Below the pieces are notes generated by a model. The model did not search any database, was not told where the DNA came from, and worked only from the letters and a program-made list of their open reading frames with translations. The position numbers were made by a program, and so were the translations under genes. 64,000 nucleotides of DNA. Origin: Tieghemiomyces parasiticus (taxonomy: Eukaryota; Kickxellomycota; Dimargaritomycetes; Dimargaritales; Dimargaritaceae). Shown here piece by piece: positions 1-10,057 of this stretch (positions are counted from its first letter, which is position 1; every line of letters starts with the position of its first letter). The stretch spans positions 37,890-101,889 of the forward strand of contig JANBPT010000034.1 in the NCBI GenBank assembly GCA_027575765.1, in the 5' to 3' direction.

Positions 1-118
1 GGCATGCCATCGTCCGAGCAGCAGCCCCTCAAGACCCTTATCGCGTACCGCCGGGTCGATCCCGGTGCCAAATTCAAGGGCTGTTTTGGTATGAACTGCG
101 CGCCTGTCAAACTCGGTA
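1..118 (+). other. possible partial exon at window edge
   Basis: An open frame from the ATG at 4 reaches a good donor (GGTAAG) near 115-120, and the codons up to that point are moderately GC-rich at third positions. This could be a short exon of a gene that extends outside the window or continues downstream. I recognise no family. The opposite strand is also open here and looks about as plausible, so even the strand is uncertain. Confidence 0.15.
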
Positions 119-1581
119 AGTCCGCGGTTGAGAGGCTACCAGCTCCAAAGGCGATGCCGGATTCAATTGATAATGAGTTGGTCGGTGGGGGGGATGAGCT
201 CAGTGACGGGTTGCACATGGCATCCCGGAGCGGCTAGTTTGCGGCGAGCAATGTGTACTAACCTCCCAGCCAACCGCAACTTCGCCTACGTTTGCGCATC
301 ACAAATCCCTCGATGGCGTCTGTCAAACCGGCGTAGACCAAATGATCTGTGTCGGTGACGCCGTGATTGTTCAGGAAACTGGCGACCACTGCCGCACCAG
401 TGACTAGAACGGGACGGTCCCAGAGATTAAGTATATTCTCACATAGCTAATATCGCATGGACCACTCCTCGCCAGTAGTTTGATTATCGTGCAGGATTTA
501 ATTATAAAGGGTGCCAGCTTTGCGGTGAATGCTGATCAAGAAGGATATAGGGGTAGGTGGGATGAGCCCATGGGTAAACCGGGGCCGTACGTTGCCTCCG
601 AACTATGGCCAATGCGACACGTGGCGTGTTAACGGGGAGGGGTAGGCGCCTGTGGGATAGTGCAGTTCGAATTAGCAACGGACCTACGCCCTAATGGTGC
701 AGAAAAGGCGGGTCAATGGTTAGGGAGCGGCCTGGTCCGCGGCGATCATAGTCGTCCATCCTCCCTCATTCCCACTCGCGTTGGTGTGTTGAACCCATCT
801 ACACCTTCCAAGCACCTGGCCAGTAGGGGCGTCATCTCCCTGTACCGATTGTCTAGCGAGGTGGGGCCCATGAGGCCGGAGAGCTATGCTCATACAAAGG
901 GCCGCTAGAGGAGCCTAGAGCGGATTTTCCTCCACCAGCCCATATGATCGGCGAGGGCGGGGAATACGGAGGGGCGTGAGGCGTCTCTTTTTGAGGGCCC
1001 CGGCTCTCTAGCAGCGATGGCCTACCCTGTTTAGGAGAGCACCTCGACCTGGCATGGCGCCACAAGAAGCAGCGAGGCCTAGTCGCTTTCCATTACGCCC
1101 ACGCTGCGTTTGTGGCTTTCGTTACTAGGTCCACCCGCCCTCCCCCCGCCACCACCGCTCCCCTTACGTATCTCTGCATTCCGCCACCTACAAGTTGACG
1201 ACCTGAATCCCTTACCTGTCCCATGCCATCATACCACTGCACTGTTTGCTTTTTTTACACCGCCTTTATCCAGCTTCGCTAAGCATAAGCCATACCCCAC
1301 TGCATCCTCGACCTTCGTAACGGCTTCCTAATTCCCCGTTCGAACCCTCATTCCTTCGCTGTCGCCCACCCATTCCATCCGGCAAACGGAGTTTCATCTC
1401 GCTTGCGTTTTCCAAGGAAGAGTAAACAGAGGGTCTGTGGCCCAACTCCATGATCGCGCAGTCCCACATTTCGATCCTTTCAGAGCAATATCATCCGCTC
1501 AGCCGGTCTTTGTGCCCCGCATCCTTCCCTTGTCACCCTTACCTTGTTAGCCCCTTCCCTCTGGTTCTTCTATAGCTCGCC
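119..1581. other. intergenic region, CT-rich near the Kelch gene
   Basis: No convincing gene is visible; the short frames lack recognisable motifs. From about 1100 to 1581 the plus strand becomes strongly pyrimidine-rich, the pattern seen before most plus-strand starts here, so this part is probably promoter and 5' leader of the Kelch gene. Confidence 0.5.
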
Positions 1582-3668
1582 ATGTTATCCGCGACTTCCG
1601 ACGCCACGTCGTCGCCTAGCTTCACCAGTCCTGGGCCAGGTAAGAGTGCGAAGAATCAGAACTCCTCCCCCACATCCACTTCTTGGCCTTCCGCCATGGT
1701 TCAGGCGGGGCGGCGTTTTAGGAACATTTTTTTAACGAAGGCCAGGGGTGGAATTTTTCAGCGCGGTAACTATTTTTCAAGTGTCAGGGGTATAAAGTGG
1801 ATAGGCGGAAGGTGCCCCGGGCCACTATTTTTCTCGCTGGTCGTCCACTATCCCCACGCCCGACGCACCTGGCCTGCTCCCGTTGGCACTTGGCGTGAGG
1901 CCCCGCGCCATTACGGCCCTGTGTGTCTGGTATTGATGAGAAGACTTTGCCTTACCCCCCCCGGTCACAGCTTATTAGCAGCTATCCCTCACCCCACGGC
2001 CTGTCCTCGCCGTCGGCCTCTTTGCTTGCAGCCTCGCACACGCTGGCCTTTATCTACTGGCGATTGGCACGAGGCGGCGCTGCGTCGACCTTATTTACCT
2101 GGTCGTATTCCCTTTCCCGCCACCTTTACCTCCGCCACGGACTACCCCTCTTGCGCCGTTTCCCTTGCGACTGTCATTTTCCCCTTTTTATTTGGCTTGG
2201 AACCTTCGGACTAATCGACCCTTTCCACCGCCTCTTCCGCAACCCCTTACAGCTCCCGGCTCCATCGACACGAGTATCGCCGCCGATCTAGTCAGCGTCA
2301 GCAGCGGCCGCCAACTACCCAAGAAGGGCCCGACGCCGGCCCCCGTACCTGCCATGTACTGGTCGCAAGTCAAGACGTTCGGGGTTAGCCCCAAGAAAAT
2401 CCGGTCCCACACCATGAACGTGATTGGCGACTATATTTACATCTTTGGTGGCTGGGATAACCGCGCCTGCTACAACGAAGTCTTCGTTTTCGACTCGGGT
2501 AAGTGCCATCGCTGATGTCGACGGTCAGACCGCCGGTAATAGTGACGTACATTGGTGTTTCTATCATTTCCGCACACACACACTCTCTCTCTCCCTCACC
2601 TTGCCACGTGTGCTGACCCCCCACTCTCCCGTACGCCACGACCCCCACACCCTTCCCACGCCACCTTGTACAATACTCTCCACACCAATAGACTCTATGC
2701 ACTGGTCGGTGGCCAAGGCCTCCGGCGACATTCCCCCGCCGTGCCGAGCGCACTCGTCGACGGTCGTGGATCGCAAGCTGTACATCTTCGGCGGTGGCGA
2801 TGGCCCTAACTACTTCAACGACATATACATCTTCGATGCCGACACGCTCATCTGGACCAAGCCCAAGGTGACGGGGGAGAACCCTGGGTCGCGGCGCGCC
2901 CACAGCAGTTTCGCCTACAACGGGAACCTGTACCTGTTTGGCGGTGGCGATGGGGCCAAGGCCCTCAACGACGTGTACATCCTCACCATTACTCCAATTG
3001 ACTCGGAACCCAGCCCAACCCACCACCGGCCCAGCCACAGCACTAGTAGCGGCGGTGGTGGTGGCAGTATCAGTGCTCGCAACCTGGCGCATGACGGAAC
3101 CAACGGTACTGCGGGAACTGCCCACCTTACCGGCACCAACGCCCTGACATCGGCGTCGGCCACAGCGGCTACGTACCACTGGTCGCGGCTGGAGACCACG
3201 GGAGAACCCCCAGCGCCGCGCGGGTATCACACGTCGAATCTGATCCAGGACAAGCTCCTCGTATTTGGCGGGTCAGACGGGGTAACGTGCTTTGCGGATG
3301 TGCACATTCTGGACCTGACGACGCTGACGTGGTCGACGGTAGACTGCCAGCCACCCATCAAGCGGTTGGCTCACACCGCTACCCAGGTGGGCTCCTACCT
3401 GTTTGTCATTGCCGGCCACGATGGCCACCACTATTCCAACGAGATTTTGCTCCTCAACCTCGTCACCATGAACTGGGAAACCCGTCGCGTCTACGGTGCC
3501 CACCCGCCCGCCCGCGCCTACCATACCACCGTCCTCCATGACTCCCGCCTGTTTTTACACGGCGGGTTCGACGGTCATTCTTTGTTTACCGATCTCTACG
3601 TGCTCGACCTGAGTGGGTACGCCTACTTGCCCCAGGTCACCGACTTTGAATTGGCCATGCTCAAGTAG
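1582..3668 (+). CDS. Kelch-repeat beta-propeller protein (three exons)
   Basis: Proposed exons are 1582-1639, 2253-2498 and 2692-3668, joining in phase to 426 residues. Both introns start GTAAG and end AG. Exons 2 and 3 encode about six Kelch blades, each with the YIFGG-type double glycine followed some residues later by a conserved Tyr and Trp (for example YIYIFGGWDN, LYIFGGGDGP, LLVFGGSDGV, LFLHGGFDGH). A Ser/Thr/Gly-rich loop of about 60 residues, including a run of Gly, is inserted between blades near 3000-3165. Such propellers are protein-interaction scaffolds; no BTB or other partner domain is present, so it is a Kelch-only protein. The first exon and its ATG are supported by phase only. 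The ATG at 2354, just before the first blade, is an alternative start that would give 392 residues and leave the 613-nt first intron wholly untranslated. Confidence 0.85.
1640..2252 (+). other. long first intron of the Kelch gene
   Basis: This proposed intron is 613 nt; all other introns found in the window are 131-193 nt. It begins GTAAGAG and ends CCCTTACAG. It holds a TATAAAG box at 1791 and a strongly CT-rich second half. The frame of exon 1 stays open through it to 2214. Confidence 0.55.
1791..1797 (+). promoter_or_regulatory. TATA-like box inside Kelch intron 1
   Basis: The sequence TATAAAG is followed by a CT-rich stretch up to the ATG at 2354. This resembles the TATA-plus-pyrimidine-leader layout of the CsbD-like and Kha1-like genes and could be an internal promoter. 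It is a sequence match only. Confidence 0.35.
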
Positions 3669-4176
3669 CGTGCTAGGTGCCGAGTGACCAAGTCTTCTCG
3701 TTCGTTGTGGGCGCTTGTTGACCCTTGTACCGCCCTTCCGGGTTGAACTTCCTGCTAACGTAGATTGCTCTCCCCGCTTCCCTTCCTGCCATCCCTTCTT
3801 CCCTTGATACCTTCCCAATCCTCCACCTGTCGCTGTTTCGTTTGCCCGTCTCAACTTGTAACTTACTCCCGCCCGTTAGTACACCTCTCTCTCCCTCTCT
3901 CATCTGCCTGTCTATCAGGCCCTTATCCGCTAATTTATCACCTCGCTTTCTTATAATCTTTTATGCGCGTACCCTTAGCGGGGCATATTGAACACGACAT
4001 TCCCAACCCGGAGTTGGAATAGTTGCTAGTAATTGATCAGGGTGCTAGTAACCACTACCGGCCAATAAAATTTAACGTGCCAATCAACGCAATCTACACA
4101 GTCATTGGCAACCTTCATTAATTTAAATGGAAAAAAAGCTGCGCCCGACTGACTGCCTACGATTTGCCCCCCCCCC
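3669..4176. other. convergent 3' intergenic region
   Basis: This lies between the stops of the Kelch gene (+) and the hydrolase gene (-). It holds an AATAAA on the plus strand at 4064-4069, a possible distant Kelch polyadenylation signal, and a run of 11 C at 4167-4177 that touches the hydrolase stop codon. I see no gene. Confidence 0.5.
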
Positions 4177-5729
4177 CTAATCGACAGGTTTGGGCGATAA
4201 CGGATCTTGGCCATACGCCTTGAGCATATCGATGATCCTGTGGATGGCCATATCACCGAGAGTGTAGTAATGTGAATTAGCTGATGGCTTGAACATGGCT
4301 ATATGGGCCTCAATCTCATCCGGAGCTTCCGCCGGCACGGCTTCAAAGTGGGACCGGGTAGTCGGCGGGGGCAGGGCGATAAAAGTCCGCGCGGGTATGG
4401 CCGATTTTTCCAGTTCATTATAGTAGCAGTGGAAAAACACCCGTGGGAGGGCGACCAGCCGCTGGACCCGACGTGCGAGCTGCTCATGGCGTACGAGGTC
4501 GCTGACGAATTCCAGATGGCCCGTGATGTACCCGATACCATCTTGGATCCGCGTGCGTTGGCTGTAGGTCGCTGCGGCGGCGGCGGCCGAGGCGACCAAG
4601 GCTCCCGCGGCCACCGCGCCCCATTTCCCGATCCCCCACTTGGACGAGGCCGAGGCGGCGTTCGCTATTGTTGTCGCTGACCGGGTCGTGACGGCGGCGG
4701 CCGGTGCCGAACCGGATGCAGCTTTAGAGCCAAAAAACGAACTGACAGCCGCCGTTCCCGCTGTAATGGCCGGAAGGTAGGTACTGACCTGGTCAGAGAC
4801 GGCCGAGGCTCGTTCGATGGCCGCGTCGGTCCAGAGGGAGGAGTTGATGCCGTAGAAGGGCGAGTCGAAGGCGAGGAGTCCCAGCATCACCGCTTGGTGG
4901 GCCCGCAAGGGGGAGGGCTGGACAGCGGCGAGGGATGAACCTTGCGGCGCGTTGGCAGTAGCGGTAGTAGGCGAGGCGCGGGGGGAGGATTCAGAGGAAG
5001 CCTTCAGGTCGCCCTGGGGTGTATTGGGGGCACTCTGGCCCTCGAGTTGCAGGATGGCGTCAGCGGCTGGTGGGGTGCAATTAGCGGGTAAGGGGTGGGT
5101 CAACGGGCAAGCGGTTGTTTACATGTTAGATGATACTGAATACATTGTGCAATGGTCTAACTCTCTAACCGCTGCTTAGTCATGGTACACTAGAACGAAG
5201 ATCGAGGGCACGGTACTGAGCCATAAAAATTAACGTACCTAGGAGCCCGCCCATGGAGTGCCCAACCAATAGGACCAGTATTTCGCCCGTCAGGGGGTCG
5301 GCCCGCCGACTCTCGTCCAAGGTGTTGATTAGCCAGTTGCAGAACCGGTCGGTGGCCGATTTAAGGTCACCACGGGTCTCGTAGCGCGGAAAGGTGACTG
5401 CCTCCACGTCGCAGTCACGTAACGAGTTGGTCAGGACGGTGCGGAGCCGCTCGGGGAAGTCCTGTCCGGGGAGGTAAAGTTGGTGAGTGGTATAGGGGTA
5501 TTGCGTTCAGCGGAGTTGGTGGTGGCGGAGGGCTACTTTAGGTCACCTTGGCCTGCACGGGGCCCGGTGGGTAAGGGCGGTGGCGAGTGTCGTCGCCGGG
5601 CAATGCACATTTCGAACGGGAAGCCTGGTAAGGTCTACATGCACTCACCTGGAAGGTGAAGTCATCTCCCCGAAACCCGTGGATGAAGACCAGCAAAAGT
5701 CGTTTCTGGCGGTGGAGGTGGAGGGCCAT
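4177..5729 (-). CDS. alpha/beta-hydrolase with GHSMGG lipase motif (three exons)
   Basis: Exons on the minus strand are 5729-5649, 5461-5239 and 5066-4177, joining in phase to 397 residues. Introns are 187 and 172 nt with GTGAGT and GTACGT donors. The N-terminus has the hydrophobic strand plus oxyanion turn LVFIHGFRGDD (about residues 13-23), and GHSMGG at residues 94-99 places the nucleophile at Ser96, the classic serine-hydrolase elbow. The second splice yields GHSMGGLLAADAIL, the expected helix after the elbow, which supports the junction. Downstream, LLAFDSPFYGI matches the region following the nucleophile in fungal DUF676-like lipases. A conserved-looking SANSHYYTLGD near the C-terminus could supply the catalytic His. 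An Ala-rich hydrophobic stretch (about 20 residues, near 4575-4640) may bind or cross a membrane. Substrate is unknown; a lipase or acyl-protein hydrolase role is inferred from family only. Confidence 0.82.
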
Positions 5730-6286
5730 GACGGCAAGACGTGGGCAAAGGCGGCAAGCGGAAGAAAACAGGAGCAACTGTATATACGAAATCTCGTCTG
5801 GACAAGTAAAGGAGAGACTTAGAGACGGATAAGGTGGATAGAGCGACCAGTAACGTAAAGACAGAGGTGATGAAAAAAATAACCTAGCGACGCCAAGCCA
5901 AAACCGCCTGTTCACCGTTACGATTTATCAGGTGGGCAGTGGCTCTGCGATTATCCAACCACCCGAGTTTAGTTATGCCCCTGGTGAAATGGCTGTGATC
6001 CACAACGACAGCCAATCCTCCACGTTTAGATACTGGTAGACTGAGGTGATGGAAGCGGGGAAGAGAGGGGAGACGCTGAGCACAGGGCTGGTCTCGTGTT
6101 ACTGAAGACGTGGTTATCTAGGTCAGGCTACCAATCGCTTGAGGGCCGGGTGCCTGAGTCCTTTTCGACCCTCGAGGGACCCTGTGTATCCTTCTGGCTT
6201 AACCTATTGCTCTCAACTGGACCGACCTGTCGACTCACATACTAGCTATTTATTATGGTACAGATACGCCGATTAGTTAGCCCAAT
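5730..6286. other. intergenic region between hydrolase and TAF13
   Basis: Both neighbours are on the minus strand. The part next to 5729 is purine-rich on the plus strand, fitting a pyrimidine-rich leader for the hydrolase. A minus-strand AATAAA (plus 6249-6254) lies 33 nt beyond the TAF13 stop. No gene is seen. Confidence 0.5.
6249..6254 (-). terminator. polyadenylation signal of TAF13
   Basis: Minus-strand AATAAA located 33 nt downstream of the TAF13 stop codon. Confidence 0.5.
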
Positions 6287-6778
6287 TCACTCCGCGGGGG
6301 CCTTGTCACCGCCACCGCCCTCCTCGTCGTCGGAGAAGAGCCGGCGGGACTCCTTGATCACCTCGGCCATTTTGAGCAGCTCCTCAACGCGCGCCAGTTT
6401 CTTCTCGTCGTGCCGCAGGGCGAATTTGAAGTCTTGGACGGTGACCTTGTTGGGCCGCTGGGCGCCCCGGGCCGTTTGGAAGCACATTTCAGTGAGGTAA
6501 TCGACCAGGATATCTTCCATCACACCCACCGTGTCAGGTGCCGGGTTACGCACGTCGCCGAAGCCGTACATCATGAGGCTGACTGGAAGGGTACCAATAG
6601 AACGTGGAATCGAGTGAGATGAAGGCTAGTAGGTTAGAATGGTGTAGGGGGGCTCTGGACTGAAAGGTGGGGTCTGGTATGGACCCTACCACTCTCAATG
6701 GGTAGCATAGCCGCCCAGTAACTTACTCTCGCGTGGCAGCTGCTTGCGCTTAGGGGCTGGTTTTAACTTGAAGTCCAT
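6287..6778 (-). CDS. TAF13: TFIID subunit TAF13 (two exons)
   Basis: Exons on the minus strand are 6778-6727 and 6582-6287, separated by a 144-nt intron with a GTAAGT donor, giving 115 residues. The histone fold fills most of the protein: MMYGFGDVRNPAPDTV begins the first helix region, followed by VMEDILVDYLTEMC, KVTVQDFKFALR and a basic-acidic C-terminal helix KKLARVEELL. The MMYGFGD signature and the length are characteristic of TAF13, which pairs with TAF11 in the TFIID complex at RNA polymerase II promoters. A short acidic, Gly-rich tail follows. The gene lies head to head with TAF12, with 490 bp between start codons. The first exon is basic (PAPKRKQLPRE) and supported by splice phase. 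Confidence 0.93.
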
Positions 6779-7268
6779 GACGGTAGAGGGGAGAAGTACC
6801 TAAATGAAGAGGCTCTGAACACAGGGCGAACGAGGAATGCGACACAATCGTTGTGTCAATGAAGGGAGGGGTGTGATGGGAGGGGGATGCAGTGCTAGCG
6901 AGGGCGCATAGAGAGAGGCACGGATCTGTGGCATCTGGGCTCCATGCCTAAATAACACAGTCGCACACTGGTGGCTGGCCTGCCGCCCTGCCTACCTCCC
7001 TCGCCTCTGACCTCTGAATCGGTCGGCATTAGCCTCCCGTTTCGTGCTTTTGGTTGATGCCCGTTCGCCTTCTGCCTATTCCACTCCACCTGAACCCTAA
7101 CACTCCTTTTTGTACCATCACAAGCCTGTCCATCCTTATATCTCTGCTTTCTCGTCACGTATCGTTTTGTACGCTAGCATCACGTTCCCTCTCTGACGCG
7201 TGACCTTATCGCGTCCCTCAAACGGCCATCGGAGCCTCCCCCTTTCCTCTGGATTTACACCCGACGCC
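6779..7268. promoter_or_regulatory. shared divergent promoter region of TAF13 and TAF12
   Basis: This is a 490-bp gap between divergent start codons. It contains a perfect inverted repeat at 6841-6857 (arms GACACAA/TTGTGTC), a purine-rich stretch beside TAF13 and a pyrimidine-rich stretch from about 6970 to 7268 before TAF12, matching the leader pattern on each coding strand. Confidence 0.55.
6841..6857. repeat. perfect dyad in the TAF13/TAF12 promoter
   Basis: GACACAA and TTGTGTC are perfect 7-nt inverted arms around a 3-nt centre, 63 bp upstream of the TAF13 start. This could be a site for a dimeric regulator; the symmetry is seen, the function is not known. Confidence 0.4.
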
Positions 7269-8671
7269 ATGACGGGGTTTACGGGCCCTTATGCGACGCA
7301 GCTGGAGAGCCTGCAGAATTTTCTCATGCAGCAGCGCCAGGCCCCGCCGCCCAAACCCGCCACTGCTTCCACCACGCCCGATCCCACCGACTCCACGGCC
7401 GACAAAACTGCCACCGCCATTGGAGAATCCGGTACACCAGCCCCTCTGGTTACTAGCCCCGACATTTCAGTGGCAGATGCTCTTGGCGGCAACCCGACTA
7501 TCCAGGAAGCCCAGCGCTGCGTGGCAACATTGCGGCAGAACAGTTTGGTAGCTATTCAGGCGCTGCGGCAACCCAACTTGTCCCCCGAAGAGCGTGAAAA
7601 GTACGAAAAGGAGCAGTCGGAGTTCACCAAGGACCTGCAAATGTTCATGGCCATGTTGAATAGCGCTACGACCACGACAGCCGTCCAACTAGCACAGCGA
7701 GCAGGTGAGTAACACTGGAGATGAATCCCACCTTTAGATGTCATTGTGGCCGGTTAGGTTCTGCGTAGCAAGTCGACTCACGGATACCTATCTTTTAAAG
7801 CAATTCTCTAACCCTGCCCCCCCCCCATCATTTACATTTACGCCTTATCACATATCCGACACATCTCTCCTCGGATCATCTCCCAGTTGCCGACCTGCCT
7901 CAGAGGCCAATCAAAGCCCCCGGCAGCGGTGGAAAGAGTATCGGGACCAAGGGAAAGAACAAACAGTCCGCGGGCGATACCGCTGACCCCAAGTCGCCGC
8001 CGATTAAGAGCGAAGCGGCGGATCGCCAGGTTACCTCCCCGACGCCGGGAAGTAAGGCCAAACCCAAGTTGAAGACCAAGGGTACCTCCAATGCCGAGGA
8101 CGGCAAGCCCGGGGTGCTCGATCCGCCCAGTCTCTCCCGCACGACCAGTGCGGCTGCCACCAACACCGGCCGGTCGCTTAAGCACCAGACACTGACCCCA
8201 CTGAATGCCAACGAGACCCTGCTAACGCTGTCAGGTCCGCTCACGTCTACGTCGTCCACCACGGCCGGCACCTCGGGAAACGATAATAATTGCGGCGGCC
8301 GCCTCCTGGGTAAGCGCCGCATTCAGGAATTGGTGGCTCAGGTCGATGCCAGCGAGCGGCTGGAGCCCGAGGTGGAGGACATGCTGTGTGAGATCGCCGA
8401 CGAGTTTATCGAATCGGTCACGTCGTTCGCCTGCCAACTGGCGAAGCACCGCAAGTCGCGCGTCCTGGAGGCCAAGGACGTCCAGCTGCACCTCGAACGA
8501 AACTGGAATATTCGCATACCCGGGTTCGCCTCCGAACAGATTCGGTCGCTCCGTAAACCGGTCGTGCACCCACGCCACGAGAACCGGATGCAGTTTATCA
8601 ATATGATGCGGAATATGAAGCGGTTCGAGAGCGAAGGGGCGACCAGTAATAACAACCCACCGCCACCCTAA
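7269..8671 (+). CDS. TAF12: TFIID/SAGA subunit TAF12 (two exons)
   Basis: Exons 7269-7704 and 7887-8671 join in phase to 406 residues; the 182-nt intron has a GTGAGT donor and a CCCAG acceptor. The C-terminal third holds the TAF12 histone fold at about residues 285-360: KRRIQELVAQVD, LEPEVEDMLCEIADEFIESV, KHRKSRVLEAKDVQLHLERNW and IRIPGF, all landmark positions of the family. The N-terminal 280 residues are low-complexity and Ser/Thr/Pro/Lys-rich apart from a helical acidic segment near residues 90-145. TAF12 pairs with TAF4 in TFIID and with Ada1 in SAGA. The upstream in-frame GTG at 7200 was not used, because the ATG at 7269 follows a typical CT-rich leader. AATAAA lies about 50 nt past the stop. 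Confidence 0.94.
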
Positions 8672-8721
8672 AGCTCCGAAGAAGCATGGAGGGAGGTGGC
8701 TACATGTGCGCTAAACTAACC

Positions 8722-8727
8722 AATAAA
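8722..8727 (+). terminator. polyadenylation signal of TAF12
   Basis: AATAAA located about 50 nt after the TAF12 stop codon. Confidence 0.6.
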
Positions 8728-10057
8728 GCAAATGATGCCTGGTTTAGTAACTTTGGTTGGATTTTTGAAATTCGCGGACCGAAGTTAGTGGGCTGATTGG
8801 CACGACGCGTTCATTGTGAGACGCGTCAGGGTCCACACTGAGGGGCAGCCCGCACCCTGGTGAGCCGTAGCGTAGCGGGGATGAGTTGCTGAGCCGGAAG
8901 CAGGTGGTGCAAACGAAGACAGAATAGCCTAGCCCTGGCGCCAAAGTGATTCCCACTCATAATTAAGCCCCGGTCAACCATGAGGATTCTACGTCCGACC
9001 GTGTAACCTGGGTAGGCGAGCTTGTTATTGTTTTTACTGATGAATACCGGCACTGGGGCTTGGACGTCTTATTCCCTTATTTCTTACCACGCTATTTTCC
9101 CTAGATTAGGGCCAAACCATCGTGCTGGTTTGGTATCTGCTTGTTACGGGCGAGTAGCTGAATGGCCTTCGTTGATGAGAAATTGAGAGGCACCGTCTTT
9201 ATAGCTAAATGGGGGAGGAGGAGATTGCAAAGCCTTAAATGAGGAAGCGCTACTAGTATCTGCGATTCACTCAGATATCATTTTAGAGTGCCTGCTAAGA
9301 TACGGAGCTGCTGTTTATTGTGATCTTCCGAGTGCAGCCGCCAGTGCCACTCGACGTCGTTATAGCTGTCATAACTCCCTCTGCTCTGGAGGGTTAGGCT
9401 GACAACATAATTTACGCGCATGAGGAATTAGCGCGGGAGCCACCATATCCTTCGTGCCCCTGATATTGCCAGACCGACGGGCTGTTTTGATTGAAAAAAT
9501 ACACCACTCGCCCTGGTCTCCATGTGCTCACCTGGCGTCCGCTGGCGTACGTTTGCCCTGTCGCACTGAACGTCCTCGAAATGACCTTTTACCTCTGACT
9601 CCTGCCCCGTAGTTCGTTCATTACTTCAACATACTCCGCCTTTCACCCAACTGTTTACTCCGCTGGAGCCTAATTCGCTAGCTTGCACCGCCTCCTACAT
9701 CCATTACTTTGTTGCCACCCTCGCCCACCGCCTCCTCCGATTCTTCCCCCCTCTAAGGCCGCCCCCCCGTCGCACTTACCAACAAACTCCATCCCCTGTA
9801 AACAATTAGTCCAACCCACTCTACTTTTTTGAACCTAATTTGCACTCCACCGCCGACTGTAGTTGCCACCTTGCTCCTGCCACCGCCTTAATCCACCCGC
9901 CGCTATCCGATACCACCAACCACCCCGTGTCGTTGCCCCCCCTCCAGCTAGCACGCCCCCCCTTCGTAATCTCCGCTGAGCTCACATTACCCCAATTCGC
10001 CAGAGACCTGTGTTGCACTTTCGCCAGCTCTTTCTCCAATCCAGTCCTCGGGGTCCC
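8728..10057. other. intergenic region with CT-rich leader
   Basis: No gene or RNA is recognised in 8728-9580. From about 9590 to 10057 the plus strand is markedly C/T-rich, as before other start codons here, and is taken as promoter and leader of the large Cep57-like gene. Confidence 0.5.

Noticed and set aside
660..720. TTCGAAT sequence resembling a tRNA T-loop
   Set aside because: No acceptor, D or anticodon arms can be built around it.
2385..3230. 281-codon open frame on the minus strand
   Set aside because: It is antisense to Kelch exons and has no family motif; it follows from GC-rich codon use on the plus strand.
10010..10057. In-frame GTG start for the Cep57-like protein
   Set aside because: A standard ATG lies 48 nt downstream; the extension encodes only leader sequence.
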